DNA of 64,000 bases from UBA2589 sp965223235 (GCA_965223235.1 CBDCVV010000017.1:1-64000), one strand, 5' to 3'. Shown: positions 50,315 through 60,202, counted from the stretch's first letter. The notes: generated by a model from the sequence alone, not told the origin. Program-made: numbers and translations.

Positions 50315-52801
50315 TCACCCGCGGAGTGATGCCGTGGGACGCATCGCGGACGACGTGAGAACCACTCTTCCGGGTCCCGCCGGCGCGGGGCGGACTACCG
50401 GTCCCGAAGGTGAGCCCTCCCGCACCTCGAGGACGTAATCGAACATCTCGGGGCGAGTCTCGACGACATCGCCTCGGCTGAACAGAACGACTCGCGGTAC
50501 CTCTCGGGCCAACTCCTTGGCCGCAGCCAACGTCCTGAGACGGGCTTCCGCGTCCAATCGGTCGAACGGCTGCTCGATCGCGAACGAAGACACGACTCTT
50601 CCGCGTGCCGCTACCAGAGACGCGACAGCAAGACGGATCGCGATGCGCCCGCAGGCGAGGTCCTCTTCGGACAACGGAGTCAGAGGGCCTAGTGTACCCT
50701 GCAGGTGAACGAAGTCGTTCTCCGTCGTGATCGCCAGGATCCGACCTCCGGAGATCCTGGACACGAAGCGAGATGCCCGGTTGAGTAGGAGGTCCGTGAC
50801 GCGGGTCATGCGCGCCGTACGGACGCGCAGAAGCGCCCCCAACACAGCACCCTCCGGTCCTTCGAGCGCGGGCGCTGCAGTCCGAGTACCCCGCAGCTCC
50901 TCGAGCCTCGCACGCAGTAGCTCAACCCGCTCGGATCCTGCCTCGAGCGCCGCATGGAGGGTGAGTGAACGGCGCTCCAACTCCTGTAAGTGTGTGGGCT
51001 TGAGTTCGAGTTGCTCCCACCGGCTCTTCCACCAACGTCCGTCCTGGACCACGGCCTCCCACTCGTCTTGCAGCTCTGCCATGACCTCCCGGTAGTGTGT
51101 CTCCAGGACCCGGCCGCAGGTGGGACACGGCGCGTCCGGACCAGTGGTTTCCATATGGCGAATACGCCCCCGTAGCTCGCGCGCACGATCTCGGTAGGCA
51201 AAGAGGGTGGTCTCGGCGTCTTGTCGCTCACGATGCCAATCCATGGTAGCGACCTCGAGATCACCATCGATCTCCGTCACGTCGGCCCGGCTCGTCATCA
51301 GGTCTCGGCGGGCGACGTCGAGTTCGACTTCGACGATTTCCGGGTCGACGCGCACCGCGCCGCGGGCAGGCCGACTACGAGTCGGTGGCTCCTCCGCGGT
51401 CGGCGGATCTACGCCCAGCATCTCCATCGCCTCATCTATGACGCCCACGCCTCGACTCTCGGCGACCGCGTCGACCGCGACCCTCAGCGCTCCGGCGAGC
51501 GTCTCACCAGCCTCCCCCTCCCACCACCGACGGAGTGCGCCGGGCGACCCGGTCGCCCCGACCCGGCGGTAGAGTTCAGCCACCGCTCGACGCGCTCTTC
51601 CGGTCCCCCCGAGCACCCCGGTCAGCCCGGCGGGAATCGATGTACTCACACGCCCCCACCCAGGGAGCTCACCATCGAGGGCATCGATCGCACCGTGGGG
51701 TGCGTCCTCACCTCCCGGGGGCAAGTCCGGAAGCACGCGCTCTAGAATAGTCCGTGTCTCCCCGCTCGCTCCGCCCTCTCGTTCGAGTTCGCGAGCCACG
51801 GCGTCCCGAACCCTGCGGGGCACATCGAGCGACTGCCACGTCTCGGAGGGTACCCTGAGGTCGGGTCCGGCCTCGATCGCGAGGTGGAGCGCCTCAGCAC
51901 GTAGGTCTCGGAGCGGCTCGCCCTGGAGCGCTAGCACGTCTTCGGGCGAAGCTCCTTGCAGGCGTAGGCGAACGATCTTGTTGGCGATTCCGCCCGGCAC
52001 CTCCCGCATCACCTCTTGAACCTTCCCCCGCACGCGCTCCCCGTCCGCCTCACGGACCTTCACCGGAGCCAGGGCAACGACCGGCCTCCCATGGATCGCG
52101 TGGAACTCGGTCCGGCCACTCGTCAGATCGACCGAAAGAAACCCCTTCTCGTCGGCGGCCTCGTCCCACGGATCCAACGCCACCCGCTCGAGAGACCCCG
52201 GGTAGCGAACTCGCTCCGCGAGCTCACGACGACGATGAGATCCCCCAAGAGCTACGTAGTCCCACTCGTCGGGATCCACAGGAATGCCATCCTCTGAACC
52301 AACTGCAGGGGTCGCGTGCAGCACGAGCACGTTCCACTGCATCGTCGGCAAGGGCCCAGGGATGGGCGGAGCGTCCCTTCGTACCGCGCGGTGGGGCACC
52401 AAGCACGCGTGGAGACCGAAACGATTGAACCGGAGGGAGCGGGTCAGCGCGGTGGCCGCGTCGACGTTCGAGAAGGTGTCGAGAACCGCGAGGGCACCAG
52501 GATCCCCCGGCCTCCGTGGGGTGTCACGCGGGCCAGACACCATGAGCACCGGCGCGTCGGGAAGCGACACCCTGAATGTTTCGAGACCACGCGCGAGAAC
52601 GACAACCGCGCTCGCGGGAGGATCGGGTCGATCGAATACGTCGCCAGAGATGACGATCGCGTCGGGAGCCAACTTCACGACGTCCGCGACTGCTCGTTCG
52701 AAGGCAGCGGCAACGTCCCGCTCGCGCATGTCTGCCCCGCGATCGATGCGCCCGTACGCCCTGAACCCCAGGTGGAGGTCCGAGAGGTGGACCAGCTTCA
52801 T
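50315..52801 (-). CDS. SbcD-like nuclease fused to SbcC/Rad50-like C-terminal part
   Basis: The product is about 828 aa. The N-terminus is a metallophosphoesterase (MKLVHLSDLHLGFRAYGR, AIVISGDVFDRP, APVLMVSGPRDTPRR, NVLVLHATPAV), as in SbcD/Mre11. A central helical region carries CPTCGR in a coiled coil, resembling the Rad50 zinc hook. The C-terminus (LTPLSEEDLACGRIAIRLAV, then FAIEQPFDRLDAEARLRTLA) resembles the SbcC ATPase C-lobe with signature and Walker B/D-loop. No Walker A (GxxGxGKS) is present, so it is not a complete ABC ATPase. ATG 52801 overlaps the upstream stop (ATGA). A role in DNA end processing is likely but the activity is uncertain. Confidence 0.8.
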   Translation of the reverse strand: MKLVHLSDLHLGFRAYGRIDRGADMRERDVAAAFERAVADVVKLAPDAIVISGDVFDRPDPPASAVVVLARGLETFRVSLPDAPVLMVSGPRDTPRRPGDPGALAVLDTFSNVDAATALTRSLRFNRFGLHACLVPHRAVRRDAPPIPGPLPTMQWNVLVLHATPAVGSEDGIPVDPDEWDYVALGGSHRRRELAERVRYPGSLERVALDPWDEAADEKGFLSVDLTSGRTEFHAIHGRPVVALAPVKVREADGERVRGKVQEVMREVPGGIANKIVRLRLQGASPEDVLALQGEPLRDLRAEALHLAIEAGPDLRVPSETWQSLDVPRRVRDAVARELEREGGASGETRTILERVLPDLPPGGEDAPHGAIDALDGELPGWGRVSTSIPAGLTGVLGGTGRARRAVAELYRRVGATGSPGALRRWWEGEAGETLAGALRVAVDAVAESRGVGVIDEAMEMLGVDPPTAEEPPTRSRPARGAVRVDPEIVEVELDVARRDLMTSRADVTEIDGDLEVATMDWHRERQDAETTLFAYRDRARELRGRIRHMETTGPDAPCPTCGRVLETHYREVMAELQDEWEAVVQDGRWWKSRWEQLELKPTHLQELERRSLTLHAALEAGSERVELLRARLEELRGTRTAAPALEGPEGAVLGALLRVRTARMTRVTDLLLNRASRFVSRISGGRILAITTENDFVHLQGTLGPLTPLSEEDLACGRIAIRLAVASLVAARGRVVSSFAIEQPFDRLDAEARLRTLAAAKELAREVPRVVLFSRGDVVETRPEMFDYVLEVREGSPSGPVVRPAPAGPGRVVLTSSAMRPTASLRG

Positions 52802-54117
52802 ACCGAGGTGGCCGCGCCCACCAGACGGAAGCCATCGAAGTCCTCTGGCCATTCGATCCCCGGTTGGGGCGATGTAGTCACGAGGATCGATTCGTCTCGG
52901 ACTCCTTCACGGTCGCTCGCTCGCCGATACTCGGCACGGAGCCAGCCCTCAGCTTCGAACGACGTCTCGGCTTCCGGAAGCTCCGGCCCCAACACGAGGA
53001 CTCCACTCGGCGCTGCGAGGCGACGAAGTGTCGCCCAACTCGCCTTCGAGAGGCCTCGCACTCCACCGACAGGGTTTAGTGCCCGAGAGTCCACCAAGAT
53101 TACATCTGCGCCCGTCGTCAGCTCGTCGATCCGGTCGTCCAAGTTTCCAGTCATCACATGCTGTCGATCGTGCTGACCGATGACCAACCCGGTACCGAAA
53201 TGCTCACGCGCGACCTCCACCAAGACCGGGATCCGCTCGAGCACTGTGACGGTGGCAGACGGGTGCTCCCTGAGGAGAGCTCCCGGTGCCGACGAGGCGC
53301 CCATGCCGACCGCCAGGACACGGAACGGCCGTTCGAGGTCTGGAAGGACGGCGCGCAGGAGTGCCACATCCCACGGGGGGGCGGTCCGCTCCTCGACCGG
53401 ATACCGGCGGCGCTCGGTACTTCCCTCGAATAGAAGCAGGTCGGCTCCTGCTCGATCGGCTTCGCGCCACTCTTCGAGTCGGATCTCACCAGCTGGGCTC
53501 GGACGGGTCGTGAGGCGCTTCACCTCGACCCTCGACCGTAACACCACGCCATACACCATGCCGGCCAAAGACAAGACGACCAGGCAGCCGACAAGGAGCG
53601 ACGCCGGCATGGGCGCCCTAGGTAGCAAGTACCCCGTAGCCACCACCCCAAACGCAGCTCCCGATACCGCGATGCCGGCTGTGCGGCCGCGCCCCTCTGC
53701 ATGAGCAGCTTCGGTGGCGATTCCCCCGAGAACCGTGCCGACTGTGTACAGGGGAAGGGCCGCCACCAGGGCGAGGCCCGCTCCCTGGGGAAGCCGGCCC
53801 TGTCCGATCACGTTCAGGCTCCACAAAGTGCCGTACGTTCCGGCCAACAGGAACGAAGTAAGGCAGGCGACCCACCGGCGACGTAGCCTGTCCACCAGCT
53901 TCGGGCCTGGCGCGGGAGCTGTGAGGAGACCCGTCGCCAATGCCACACATTCGACGGTGAGAATGGTCGTGAGACCCCGCACGAAGCCTGGCCCGCCATA
54001 CAAGAGAAGTGAGACGGACACCTCGGCAACTACTGCTGCGGCCGCACCGACGAGAAAGGGGGGGACCCATCTCACGCGAGACACCCGACGCACGGGTGAA
54101 GCGTGCCCGGAAGTCAC
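52798..54117 (-). CDS. Spermidine-synthase-like membrane protein
   Basis: The product is about 439 aa. The N-terminal half has about seven helices (VPPFLVGAAAAVVAEVSVSL and later segments). The C-terminal half is a spermidine-synthase/methyltransferase-like domain (FRVLAVGMGASSAPGALLRE, VTVLERIPVLVEVAREHFG, ADVILVDSRALNPV). Such fusions are often annotated as fused-MFS/spermidine synthases. GTG 54117 overlaps the upstream flavin reductase stop, and its own stop overlaps the SbcD-like start. The substrate is unknown. Confidence 0.75.
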   Translation of the reverse strand: MTSGHASPVRRVSRVRWVPPFLVGAAAAVVAEVSVSLLLYGGPGFVRGLTTILTVECVALATGLLTAPAPGPKLVDRLRRRWVACLTSFLLAGTYGTLWSLNVIGQGRLPQGAGLALVAALPLYTVGTVLGGIATEAAHAEGRGRTAGIAVSGAAFGVVATGYLLPRAPMPASLLVGCLVVLSLAGMVYGVVLRSRVEVKRLTTRPSPAGEIRLEEWREADRAGADLLLFEGSTERRRYPVEERTAPPWDVALLRAVLPDLERPFRVLAVGMGASSAPGALLREHPSATVTVLERIPVLVEVAREHFGTGLVIGQHDRQHVMTGNLDDRIDELTTGADVILVDSRALNPVGGVRGLSKASWATLRRLAAPSGVLVLGPELPEAETSFEAEGWLRAEYRRASDREGVRDESILVTTSPQPGIEWPEDFDGFRLVGAATSV

Positions 54118-54602
54118 TCGCCCGACGCTGAGAAGGCACCCCGGTGGAACACCAGAGCCGGGAGTTCCGAAACGGTTGCGTGCTCTACCCGGCCGATCAG
54201 TACCGAGTGATCGCCACCCTGGTGGACCGCGTGGACCGAACAATCCAGAACAGCGACAGCTCCGGAGATCGCTGGATTACCCGAGGGTGCTTCGAGCCAA
54301 TCGACCTCGTTGAACCGGCCTTCGGACGGTTCTCGGGCAAACCTGGCCGCGACTTCGCCCTGATCGGAGGCCAAGATGCTGACCGAGAATCCTTGGCCGG
54401 TGACCATGCGATCGTGAGACGTCGAGGAGTGCCCCACGCATACCAAGATCAGCGGTGGGTCGAGAGAGACCGACGTGAACGAGTTCATGGTCAGCCCGAA
54501 GGGCGTACCGTCCGGGTCCCTGGATGCGACGATCGTGACCCCGGTCGGGTAGCTGCCCATGACTTCCCGAAGGGAAGCAGACTCCGAAGGATGACCGTCC
54601 AT
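54114..54602 (-). CDS. Flavin reductase-like domain protein
   Basis: The product is about 162 aa with the FMN-binding split barrel of flavin reductases: VMGSYPTGVTIVASRDPDGT, GLTMNSFTSVSLDPPLILVC and later LIGRVEHATVSELPALVFHR. It reduces or binds FMN/FAD, commonly for a partner monooxygenase, not visible here. It is first in the overlapping three-gene operon with the spermidine-synthase-like and SbcD-like genes. Confidence 0.9.
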   Translation of the reverse strand: MDGHPSESASLREVMGSYPTGVTIVASRDPDGTPFGLTMNSFTSVSLDPPLILVCVGHSSTSHDRMVTGQGFSVSILASDQGEVAARFAREPSEGRFNEVDWLEAPSGNPAISGAVAVLDCSVHAVHQGGDHSVLIGRVEHATVSELPALVFHRGAFSASGE

Positions 54603-54692
54603 ACGCGGCTTGCTCGACTGGGCTCGTGGGCTAGCTTCAACGCTCCCGATCGTCCGAATCGATAACCGGTCGCCTAGTTTCCCAAGAGCTTG

Positions 54693-55670
54693 ATGCAAAA
54701 GCACTTACTGGCACTCGCGGTGATTGTAACCGCGAGCACAGGATGCGACAACGTGGCGTGGGGCGGCGCATCAATTGAGTTGAGGGGGCCACCCGAGACC
54801 CAAACCACGGTAGAGCCGAGCGAGGACGAGACGCCGACCGAGACGGTGTCGAATGTGGATGGACCGCTCCTGCTGGCTGGCGTTCGGGTGGGCGAGCGGG
54901 CGGACTTCGTGCTCGTCGGCGAGGTCCTTCCTGACCGCCTAGAACCCTTCCCGAACCCGGACTTCGCAGAAGATCAGGAACGCCTTGGGACCCTTACCCA
55001 ACCCGGCGCTGAATGGGTTCTTTTCTCCGAAGGTGTACGGGTCGGACGGATGACCGTGGAGGCGTCTAGCCCACAGCCCGGCTATTGCGCGGACCGCATT
55101 GGCGTTTCGGGTGTGGTCGAGTTGATCCCTAGCGCCGCCGAAGCTCGCCGCCTTCTCGCCATGCCCGCCGAGAGTACGCTGGATCGCCCGTACGAGCCGT
55201 ACCGCAGCTTTACCCACGACTACGACCAACGCGTCGCGTCGATCGCGATCGCGACCGAAACCCTCCGTAGTGTGGGAGCGACTTGGCCGGAGGGAGGCGT
55301 CCTTTCGGCACGGGATAGCATCACCGTCTATCAGCTGCGAAACGCACCTGGCATGTCGATCGCGGCCACCTTCACGCGGGCTGACGATCCGACGACGTCG
55401 GCTCCAGGCGCGGGAGCGTATTCGCTCTTCATGATCGGGGAAGAGAACGGAGACGAATACCTGCCCACCTTCACCTGGTTTCGCTCGGTCGACGACGAGG
55501 GCAAGGGAGTGCCGAGCTACGTGGACCACCTCGACTGGAACGGGGACGGCACGGACGAGATCCTCCTCGACGTCTTCGGATCAAATCGGCGCTGGTTCGC
55601 GGTGCTGTCTCGCGCCGAAGGAGGATGGGTTCGGTCGTACCAAGACAGCTGTGGGTCGAGCGGGCCCTAG
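54693..55670 (+). CDS. Lipoprotein of unknown function
   Basis: The product is about 325 aa. The signal peptide ends in a lipobox (VIVTASTGC) near residue 18. A Thr/Glu-rich linker follows, then a globular domain with paired segments (GPLLLAGVRVGERADFVLVG, TQPGAEWVLFSEGVRVGRMT) and a Cys pair (GYCADRIG, QDSCGSSGP). No family is recognised. It is convergent with rsgA. Confidence 0.65.
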   Translation: MQKHLLALAVIVTASTGCDNVAWGGASIELRGPPETQTTVEPSEDETPTETVSNVDGPLLLAGVRVGERADFVLVGEVLPDRLEPFPNPDFAEDQERLGTLTQPGAEWVLFSEGVRVGRMTVEASSPQPGYCADRIGVSGVVELIPSAAEARRLLAMPAESTLDRPYEPYRSFTHDYDQRVASIAIATETLRSVGATWPEGGVLSARDSITVYQLRNAPGMSIAATFTRADDPTTSAPGAGAYSLFMIGEENGDEYLPTFTWFRSVDDEGKGVPSYVDHLDWNGDGTDEILLDVFGSNRRWFAVLSRAEGGWVRSYQDSCGSSGP

Positions 55671-55672
55671 CG

Positions 55673-56592
55673 TCAGCGGTTCTTCCGCTCTTCGTTCGCC
55701 TCGTCCAAGAGGGCCTTGTAGCTCGTGTAGCGAGAGCTCGCGACTCGCCAGCGTCGACCGCCGCGCGCACTTGGCAGTCCGGCTCACTCCGATGCGCACA
55801 ACCTCTGAAGCGGCACCCGTCAGACCGTTCCGCAATCTCGGGGAAGCACCCCTCGACGAACTCGGGTGCGACCTTCCAAAGCCCGACATCGGCAAATCCT
55901 GGAGTGTCGGCAACCATCCCGCCGCACTCCAACTCTAGAAGCCGAGAACCGACTGTGGTGTGCCGACCCGTACCGGTCTTCGCAGACAGTGCTCCGGTCC
56001 GGAGGGTGAGCCTAGAATCGATCGCATTGATCAGGGTGGACTTCCCGACTCCCGACGGTCCGACGAGAGCGGAGATCCCTATGCAAAGACTCTCTCGGAA
56101 ACGGTCGAGCCCGATTCGAGTCTTCGCGCTCACGACGTGGACGTCATACCCGATGCTCGAGTACAGGTCGACCAGCTCTGTCTCGTCGCCGAGGTCGGCC
56201 TTGTTGACGACCAAGATGGGGTGAATTCCACTCGCCTCGACGAGGGCAAGGAGTCGATCGATCAGGTGTGGGGTCGCTCGTGGCTTGCCGGCCGCGACGA
56301 CGACGAACACCGAGTCGAGGTTCGCAGCAAGAACCTTCGGCGTCCGCCCCCCGCGCCCCCGTCGAGCCAAACAGTTCCTCCGGGTCTCGACGCTCTCGAC
56401 CGTGACCTCGGCTCCCTGCATACGCACTCTGACGCGGTCCCCGATCACCACGCGACTCCCCCCCGCGGCCCCCTTCTTGAGCCGTCCTCGTAGAGTCGCC
56501 TCACAGACTGCGCCTGAGTCGAGGGCTATGAAGTAGCAGCCCCCGGCCACTTCACGGACGATCCCCGACTCCTCCTGTGACGAGTCAGCCAT
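55673..56592 (-). CDS. rsgA: Ribosome small-subunit GTPase A, with C-terminal frameshift
   Basis: The circularly permuted GTPase is clear: NKAD (G4), then GPSGVGKSTLINAID (G1), TVGSRLLELECGGMVADTPG (G2/G3), and the zinc site CRFRGCAHRSEPDCQV. Near 55738 the annotated frame shifts. Restoring one G gives a normal RsgA tail (VASSRYTSYKALLDEANEER, then KNR and stop TGA at 55675-55673). As written, the frame runs on to 55471 with low-complexity residues. RsgA matures the 30S subunit. A sequencing deletion is the simpler explanation. Confidence 0.85.
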
Positions 56593-56626
56593 GACCACAC
56601 CGGAGTCGGGCGGCACCCGGGTACGA

Positions 56627-56667
56627 GCGAGCCCCTTGCCGGCTATTGGCACCGGCAAGGGGCTCGC
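56627..56667 (-). terminator. Long perfect hairpin downstream of sigma-70 gene
   Basis: GCGAGCCCCTTGCCGG and CCGGCAAGGGGCTCGC (16-bp perfect stem, 9-nt loop) lie between the sigma-70 stop and rsgA start, both minus strand. The stem is very stable. A T-tract is absent, so it may be a strong pause or an RNA-stabilising element. Confidence 0.55.
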
Positions 56668-56700
56668 GTGTCGCACCCACTTGGGCTAAAGGCTCACCGG

Positions 56701-57606
56701 TTAGGCAGCGAAAGACTCGAGCGCGTTGCCCTTGTCTCCCTCACGGAGCCTGCGCAGCGCCCGGTCCCGAAGCTGCCGGATCCGTTCGCGCGTCACCCCC
56801 AGCATGTTCCCGATCTCCTCGAGCGTATGCTCTCGCTCTCCCTCGAGACCGAAGTACAGCCGGAGCACCTTGGCGTCGCGCTCTTCGAGCGTCGACAGCG
56901 CCGCAGTGATCGTCTCCGTCAGAAGCCTCCCTTCAACTTCGACTTCCGGCTCTGCTGCTTCTTCCGTAATGAACCGCTCTACGAGCTGCGAATCCTCGGA
57001 ATCGCCAATCGGCGCATCCAACCGGATTTCAGCTGCATTCAAAGTCTGGAGCGACTCGACTAGCTCTGGCGTGAGGTGTGTCGCCTCAGCCAGCTCATCT
57101 GTCGTCGGCTCCCGACCCTTTTCTTGCTTCAGCCGCTCTTTCTCACGGAAGATCCGAGCCAGGTCACTCGCCCTGTTCAAGGGCACACGAACCGCGCGCC
57201 CATGATTCGCAAGTGACGCTAGAATCGCCTGGCGGATCCACCAAACGGCGTAGCTAATGAACTTCACACCCTGCTCCGGATCGAACTTCCGGGCAGCAGT
57301 GACTAAACCGACGTTTCCCTCTTGGATGAGATCCGTAAGAGACACGCCTCGGTTCTGATATTTTTTTGCAACGCTAATTACGAAGCGGAGGTTCGCTCGA
57401 GCGAGCTCCTGAATCGCCTCCTGGTCACCCTTTTGGGCGCGAGCTCCGAGCTCCTTCTCACGCTCAGGCGTGATGAGCTCGTGACGGCTCACATCTCGGA
57501 GGTATTGATCGAGAGCACTCTGTTCCTCGACACTCGCGTCGAATCCGGAAAGAAGATTGCCCTTTCCGCGGCGCTTCCGACGCTTTGTGGTCGTGGCAGT
57601 GGCCAT
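56701..57606 (-). CDS. Sigma-70 family RNA polymerase sigma factor
   Basis: The product is 301 aa. It has regions 1.2 (SALDQYLRDVSRHELITPER), 2 (IQELARANLRFVISVAKKYQ, LTDLIQEGNVGLVTAARKFD, ISYAVWWIRQAILASLANHG), 3 (RVPLNRASDLARIFREKERL) and 4 (RDAKVLRLYFGLEGEREHTL, GVTRERIRQLRDRALRRLRE). It is an RpoD-like group 1/2 sigma, short because the long N-terminal region 1.1 is absent. It may be the primary or an alternative vegetative sigma factor. Confidence 0.93.
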   Translation of the reverse strand: MATATTTKRRKRRGKGNLLSGFDASVEEQSALDQYLRDVSRHELITPEREKELGARAQKGDQEAIQELARANLRFVISVAKKYQNRGVSLTDLIQEGNVGLVTAARKFDPEQGVKFISYAVWWIRQAILASLANHGRAVRVPLNRASDLARIFREKERLKQEKGREPTTDELAEATHLTPELVESLQTLNAAEIRLDAPIGDSEDSQLVERFITEEAAEPEVEVEGRLLTETITAALSTLEERDAKVLRLYFGLEGEREHTLEEIGNMLGVTRERIRQLRDRALRRLREGDKGNALESFAA

Positions 57607-57687
57607 CGTTTCTCTTGTTCTCCCTAGGGCTCCTGATCCGACTGGAGATCCAACCGAACCGGTGAGCCATGATTCTCAGGACCCGTA

Positions 57688-57733
57688 AAGTCCCGAGCCG
57701 TTTATAGTGTAGACGTGTAACCGTCCCGTCAAG
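57688..57733 (-). promoter_or_regulatory. Putative sigma-70 promoter for the sigma gene
   Basis: On the minus strand a TTGACG box and a TATAAA box lie about 20 bp apart, around 57733-57700, upstream of the sigma gene start at 57606. The spacing is longer than ideal. Apart from this, the intergenic region 57607-57965 shows nothing else identifiable. Confidence 0.4.
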
Positions 57734-57965
57734 TTGCAAACGGAGTTGAGTCTGCGACGACCGGACGTAGCCCGGGTCCCGTGCGAGTCCTCTGAGCTAG
57801 TCCGAGACCCGATCCGGTACACCCCGTGCGTACGTACGGTCTCCGCGCACGCTCTGTAACCCTCATATGGAGTGCAGTTCCTCTGAGCGCCAGCCCCTTC
57901 GACTGAGATCTTCTGGTTGCAGCCACCCGACACTCCCGTCAACTTTTCACCACCCTCGATCGTCC

Positions 57966-58769
57966 ATGCGACCCCGTCCCCGAGAGCGCGTACTCTTGCC
58001 GCCAAAACTGATCGTCTCAGGATCTTCCGATATTGGGAGAGTGAGGCGACGTAATGAGGACGCGATCGCCCTACTCGAGGAGTTCGGAGTCGCAGTAGTC
58101 GCCGACGGTATGGGCGGACACCCCGGTGGGGATGTAGCGAGTCTCGTGGCGTGCGAGTTCGCTGCCGAGTCGCTCCGCGACGCCGTCCCCAACGTGACCA
58201 CCGCCGTCGACTTCGGAGCAGCCATGCTGCCGCTCATGGAGTCGGCTGTCACCGGAGCTCATGAAGCGATCCGTCACCGAGGCACCGTAGAGCCCCACCT
58301 CGACGGTATGGGAACGACGTTGACCGCGCTCGTCGTCGACGCAGACGGTGCACAGTTCGTGGTCGGGCACGTGGGCGACTCCCGAGCCTATCTCTTCCGG
58401 GACGGCGTACTCCGCCAGCTGACTCGAGACGACACCTGGGTACAGCAGCAGATCGACAACGAGATCATGGATCCGGCCCAGGCCAAGAACTCCCCGTACG
58501 CTCACCTCCTGACCCAGTGCCTCGGACTCCCCGACACGCCGGAACCCCAAGTATTCGGAGGGAGGTGTGAGGTCGGCGATGCCTTCCTCCTTTGCACCGA
58601 CGGGCTCGTGGGGATGCTCGATGACGACACCGTCAGCGGCATCCTGACGCGTTGCCTCACGGAGTCAGGAAGCGATGACCCGGAACGAGCCGTCGAAGCG
58701 CTCCTCGCGTCGGCGAACGAGGCGGGAGGCCACGACAACGTTACGGCCGCCCTCATCCTGGTGCGGTGA
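57966..58769 (+). CDS. PP2C-family protein phosphatase
   Basis: The 267-aa product carries PP2C metal-binding motifs: RNEDAIALL, VVADGMGGHPGGDVAS, FVVGHVGDSRAYLFRD, FLLCTDGLVG and GGHDNVTAALILVR. It removes phosphate from Ser/Thr and is likely a partner of Ser/Thr kinases. ATG 57966 is used; a longer upstream frame lacks support. It is divergent from the sigma gene. Confidence 0.93.
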   Translation: MRPRPRERVLLPPKLIVSGSSDIGRVRRRNEDAIALLEEFGVAVVADGMGGHPGGDVASLVACEFAAESLRDAVPNVTTAVDFGAAMLPLMESAVTGAHEAIRHRGTVEPHLDGMGTTLTALVVDADGAQFVVGHVGDSRAYLFRDGVLRQLTRDDTWVQQQIDNEIMDPAQAKNSPYAHLLTQCLGLPDTPEPQVFGGRCEVGDAFLLCTDGLVGMLDDDTVSGILTRCLTESGSDDPERAVEALLASANEAGGHDNVTAALILVR

Positions 58770-58772
58770 CGA

Positions 58773-60071
58773 CTAAGTAGCTCCGACGGGCCGAGTAATA
58801 CGCTCGAGCACCAGGTCGGCCTCCACCTCTCGTCGCTCGAATGTGAACACCCTCAACACTCGGGCCGTCGTGTAGAGTTCACGAGCAACCTTGGGAAGGT
58901 CGAGCATCCCCTCGGCCCCTTCCATGCCAAGTCGCTGTACCGCCCCATCTCGGCGCTCCACGAGGACGTCCAGCTGGAACATCGCCGGCTTCACGGGAAA
59001 GTCGATCACAACTTCTCCAGGCTCCAAGCCGAGATCGGAAGCCAAGTCGTCTTCTACCGCTCGCTTCCAAGGCGAGTCACCCACGGCCCAATCCTCGACA
59101 CGTCGGCCGGCCAGGTCGGCCGCGGTGAGCTCCAGAGCCCGCTTCGGCAAGCGACGTTGTCGCAGCGCCGGCAGCCACCGCGCGGCAATGCGCTCCGAGA
59201 CGGGGCTGTCATCCTCGGCAACCCTGCGCCCAATCTCGTAGAGCAGCTCCTCGTCCGTGGGTCCGACCAACTCCTCAGGGTCCAAGAGACCGCCGCGCAC
59301 AGCCTCGTCGACAATCCGCTTGTAGAGGGCCGTCGCCGCACGAACCCCATGGTGCCAGTACACGTTTCTGAACATCTGATACTTCGCGAACAGGAGTGAC
59401 TCCAGCGCCGAGATCGCCTTCTCGTGGACGCCGACCTCGTACTGTCCTGAACTCGGATCCTGCAACAGGACGAGCCCCTGAAGCAGCCTCGACACGTCCA
59501 CTTCACCGTACGGGACACCGCAGAAGCGAGCATCGCGGCGGAGGTACTCCATCTTGTCGAGGTCGAGACTTCCCGACACGAGCCCACGCAATGGGATCGC
59601 GCTCTCGCCTCTAATGAGTTCTGCGATATCGTCCGAAGCGGTGAGGCCGAGCGGAGCCAGAGCGTCTCGGAGGGCCGGAGACGCGAAGAACTGTCGGCTC
59701 ACGTCTTCATGGTGCGCGGGCACCTGCTCTGTCTCCAGCTCCTCCAAGGCGTGCGAATACGGGTAGTGCCCTATGTCGTGGAGGAGAGCCGCGTACGGTA
59801 TGAGCTCTTCCCCGCTCCAAGCCTCTGGCGGGACGCCCCCGCGATCCCGGAGCCCGCGCAGCGCGGTGCGAGTGAGATGGTAGACGCCGAGCGCGTGGTC
59901 GAAACGGGTGTGTGTCGCACCTGGGTAGACGAGATGCGCCAATCCGAGCTGCTTGATGTATCTCAAACGCTGAAATTCGGCGGTGTCCACGATCCGTACC
60001 GCGGTCGGGTCGAGGCGAATGGTCTCCCAAAGCGGATCCCTGATGATCTTGTCGGAGCCTGTCATACTCAT
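58773..60071 (-). CDS. HD-domain phosphohydrolase (dGTPase-like)
   Basis: The product is about 432 aa. The HD motif is in HTRFDHALGVYHL and LLHDIGHYPYSHALE, followed by SLDLDKMEYLRRDARF. This matches the YwfO/SAMHD1-like group of HD nucleotide hydrolases. The start is ATG 60071 or 60065. It is divergent from the UvrC-like gene. Confidence 0.9.
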   Translation of the reverse strand: MSMTGSDKIIRDPLWETIRLDPTAVRIVDTAEFQRLRYIKQLGLAHLVYPGATHTRFDHALGVYHLTRTALRGLRDRGGVPPEAWSGEELIPYAALLHDIGHYPYSHALEELETEQVPAHHEDVSRQFFASPALRDALAPLGLTASDDIAELIRGESAIPLRGLVSGSLDLDKMEYLRRDARFCGVPYGEVDVSRLLQGLVLLQDPSSGQYEVGVHEKAISALESLLFAKYQMFRNVYWHHGVRAATALYKRIVDEAVRGGLLDPEELVGPTDEELLYEIGRRVAEDDSPVSERIAARWLPALRQRRLPKRALELTAADLAGRRVEDWAVGDSPWKRAVEDDLASDLGLEPGEVVIDFPVKPAMFQLDVLVERRDGAVQRLGMEGAEGMLDLPKVARELYTTARVLRVFTFERREVEADLVLERITRPVGAT

Positions 60072-60202
60072 GTCTCTACTCTGACCGCGTGCGCCGGGGT
60101 GCGGAATGCCGATCCGAGCCGTTTGGCGGCTCGATCGTCCCCTCCTATCTTCCCGAAGAAAGAGCGAAGACGCCAGCCCCACTGTCGGGGGACGGAAGCA
60201 CA

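Noticed and set aside
56627..56667. tRNA or structured ncRNA
   Set aside because: It is a simple perfect hairpin without cloverleaf arms; a terminator-like role is simpler.
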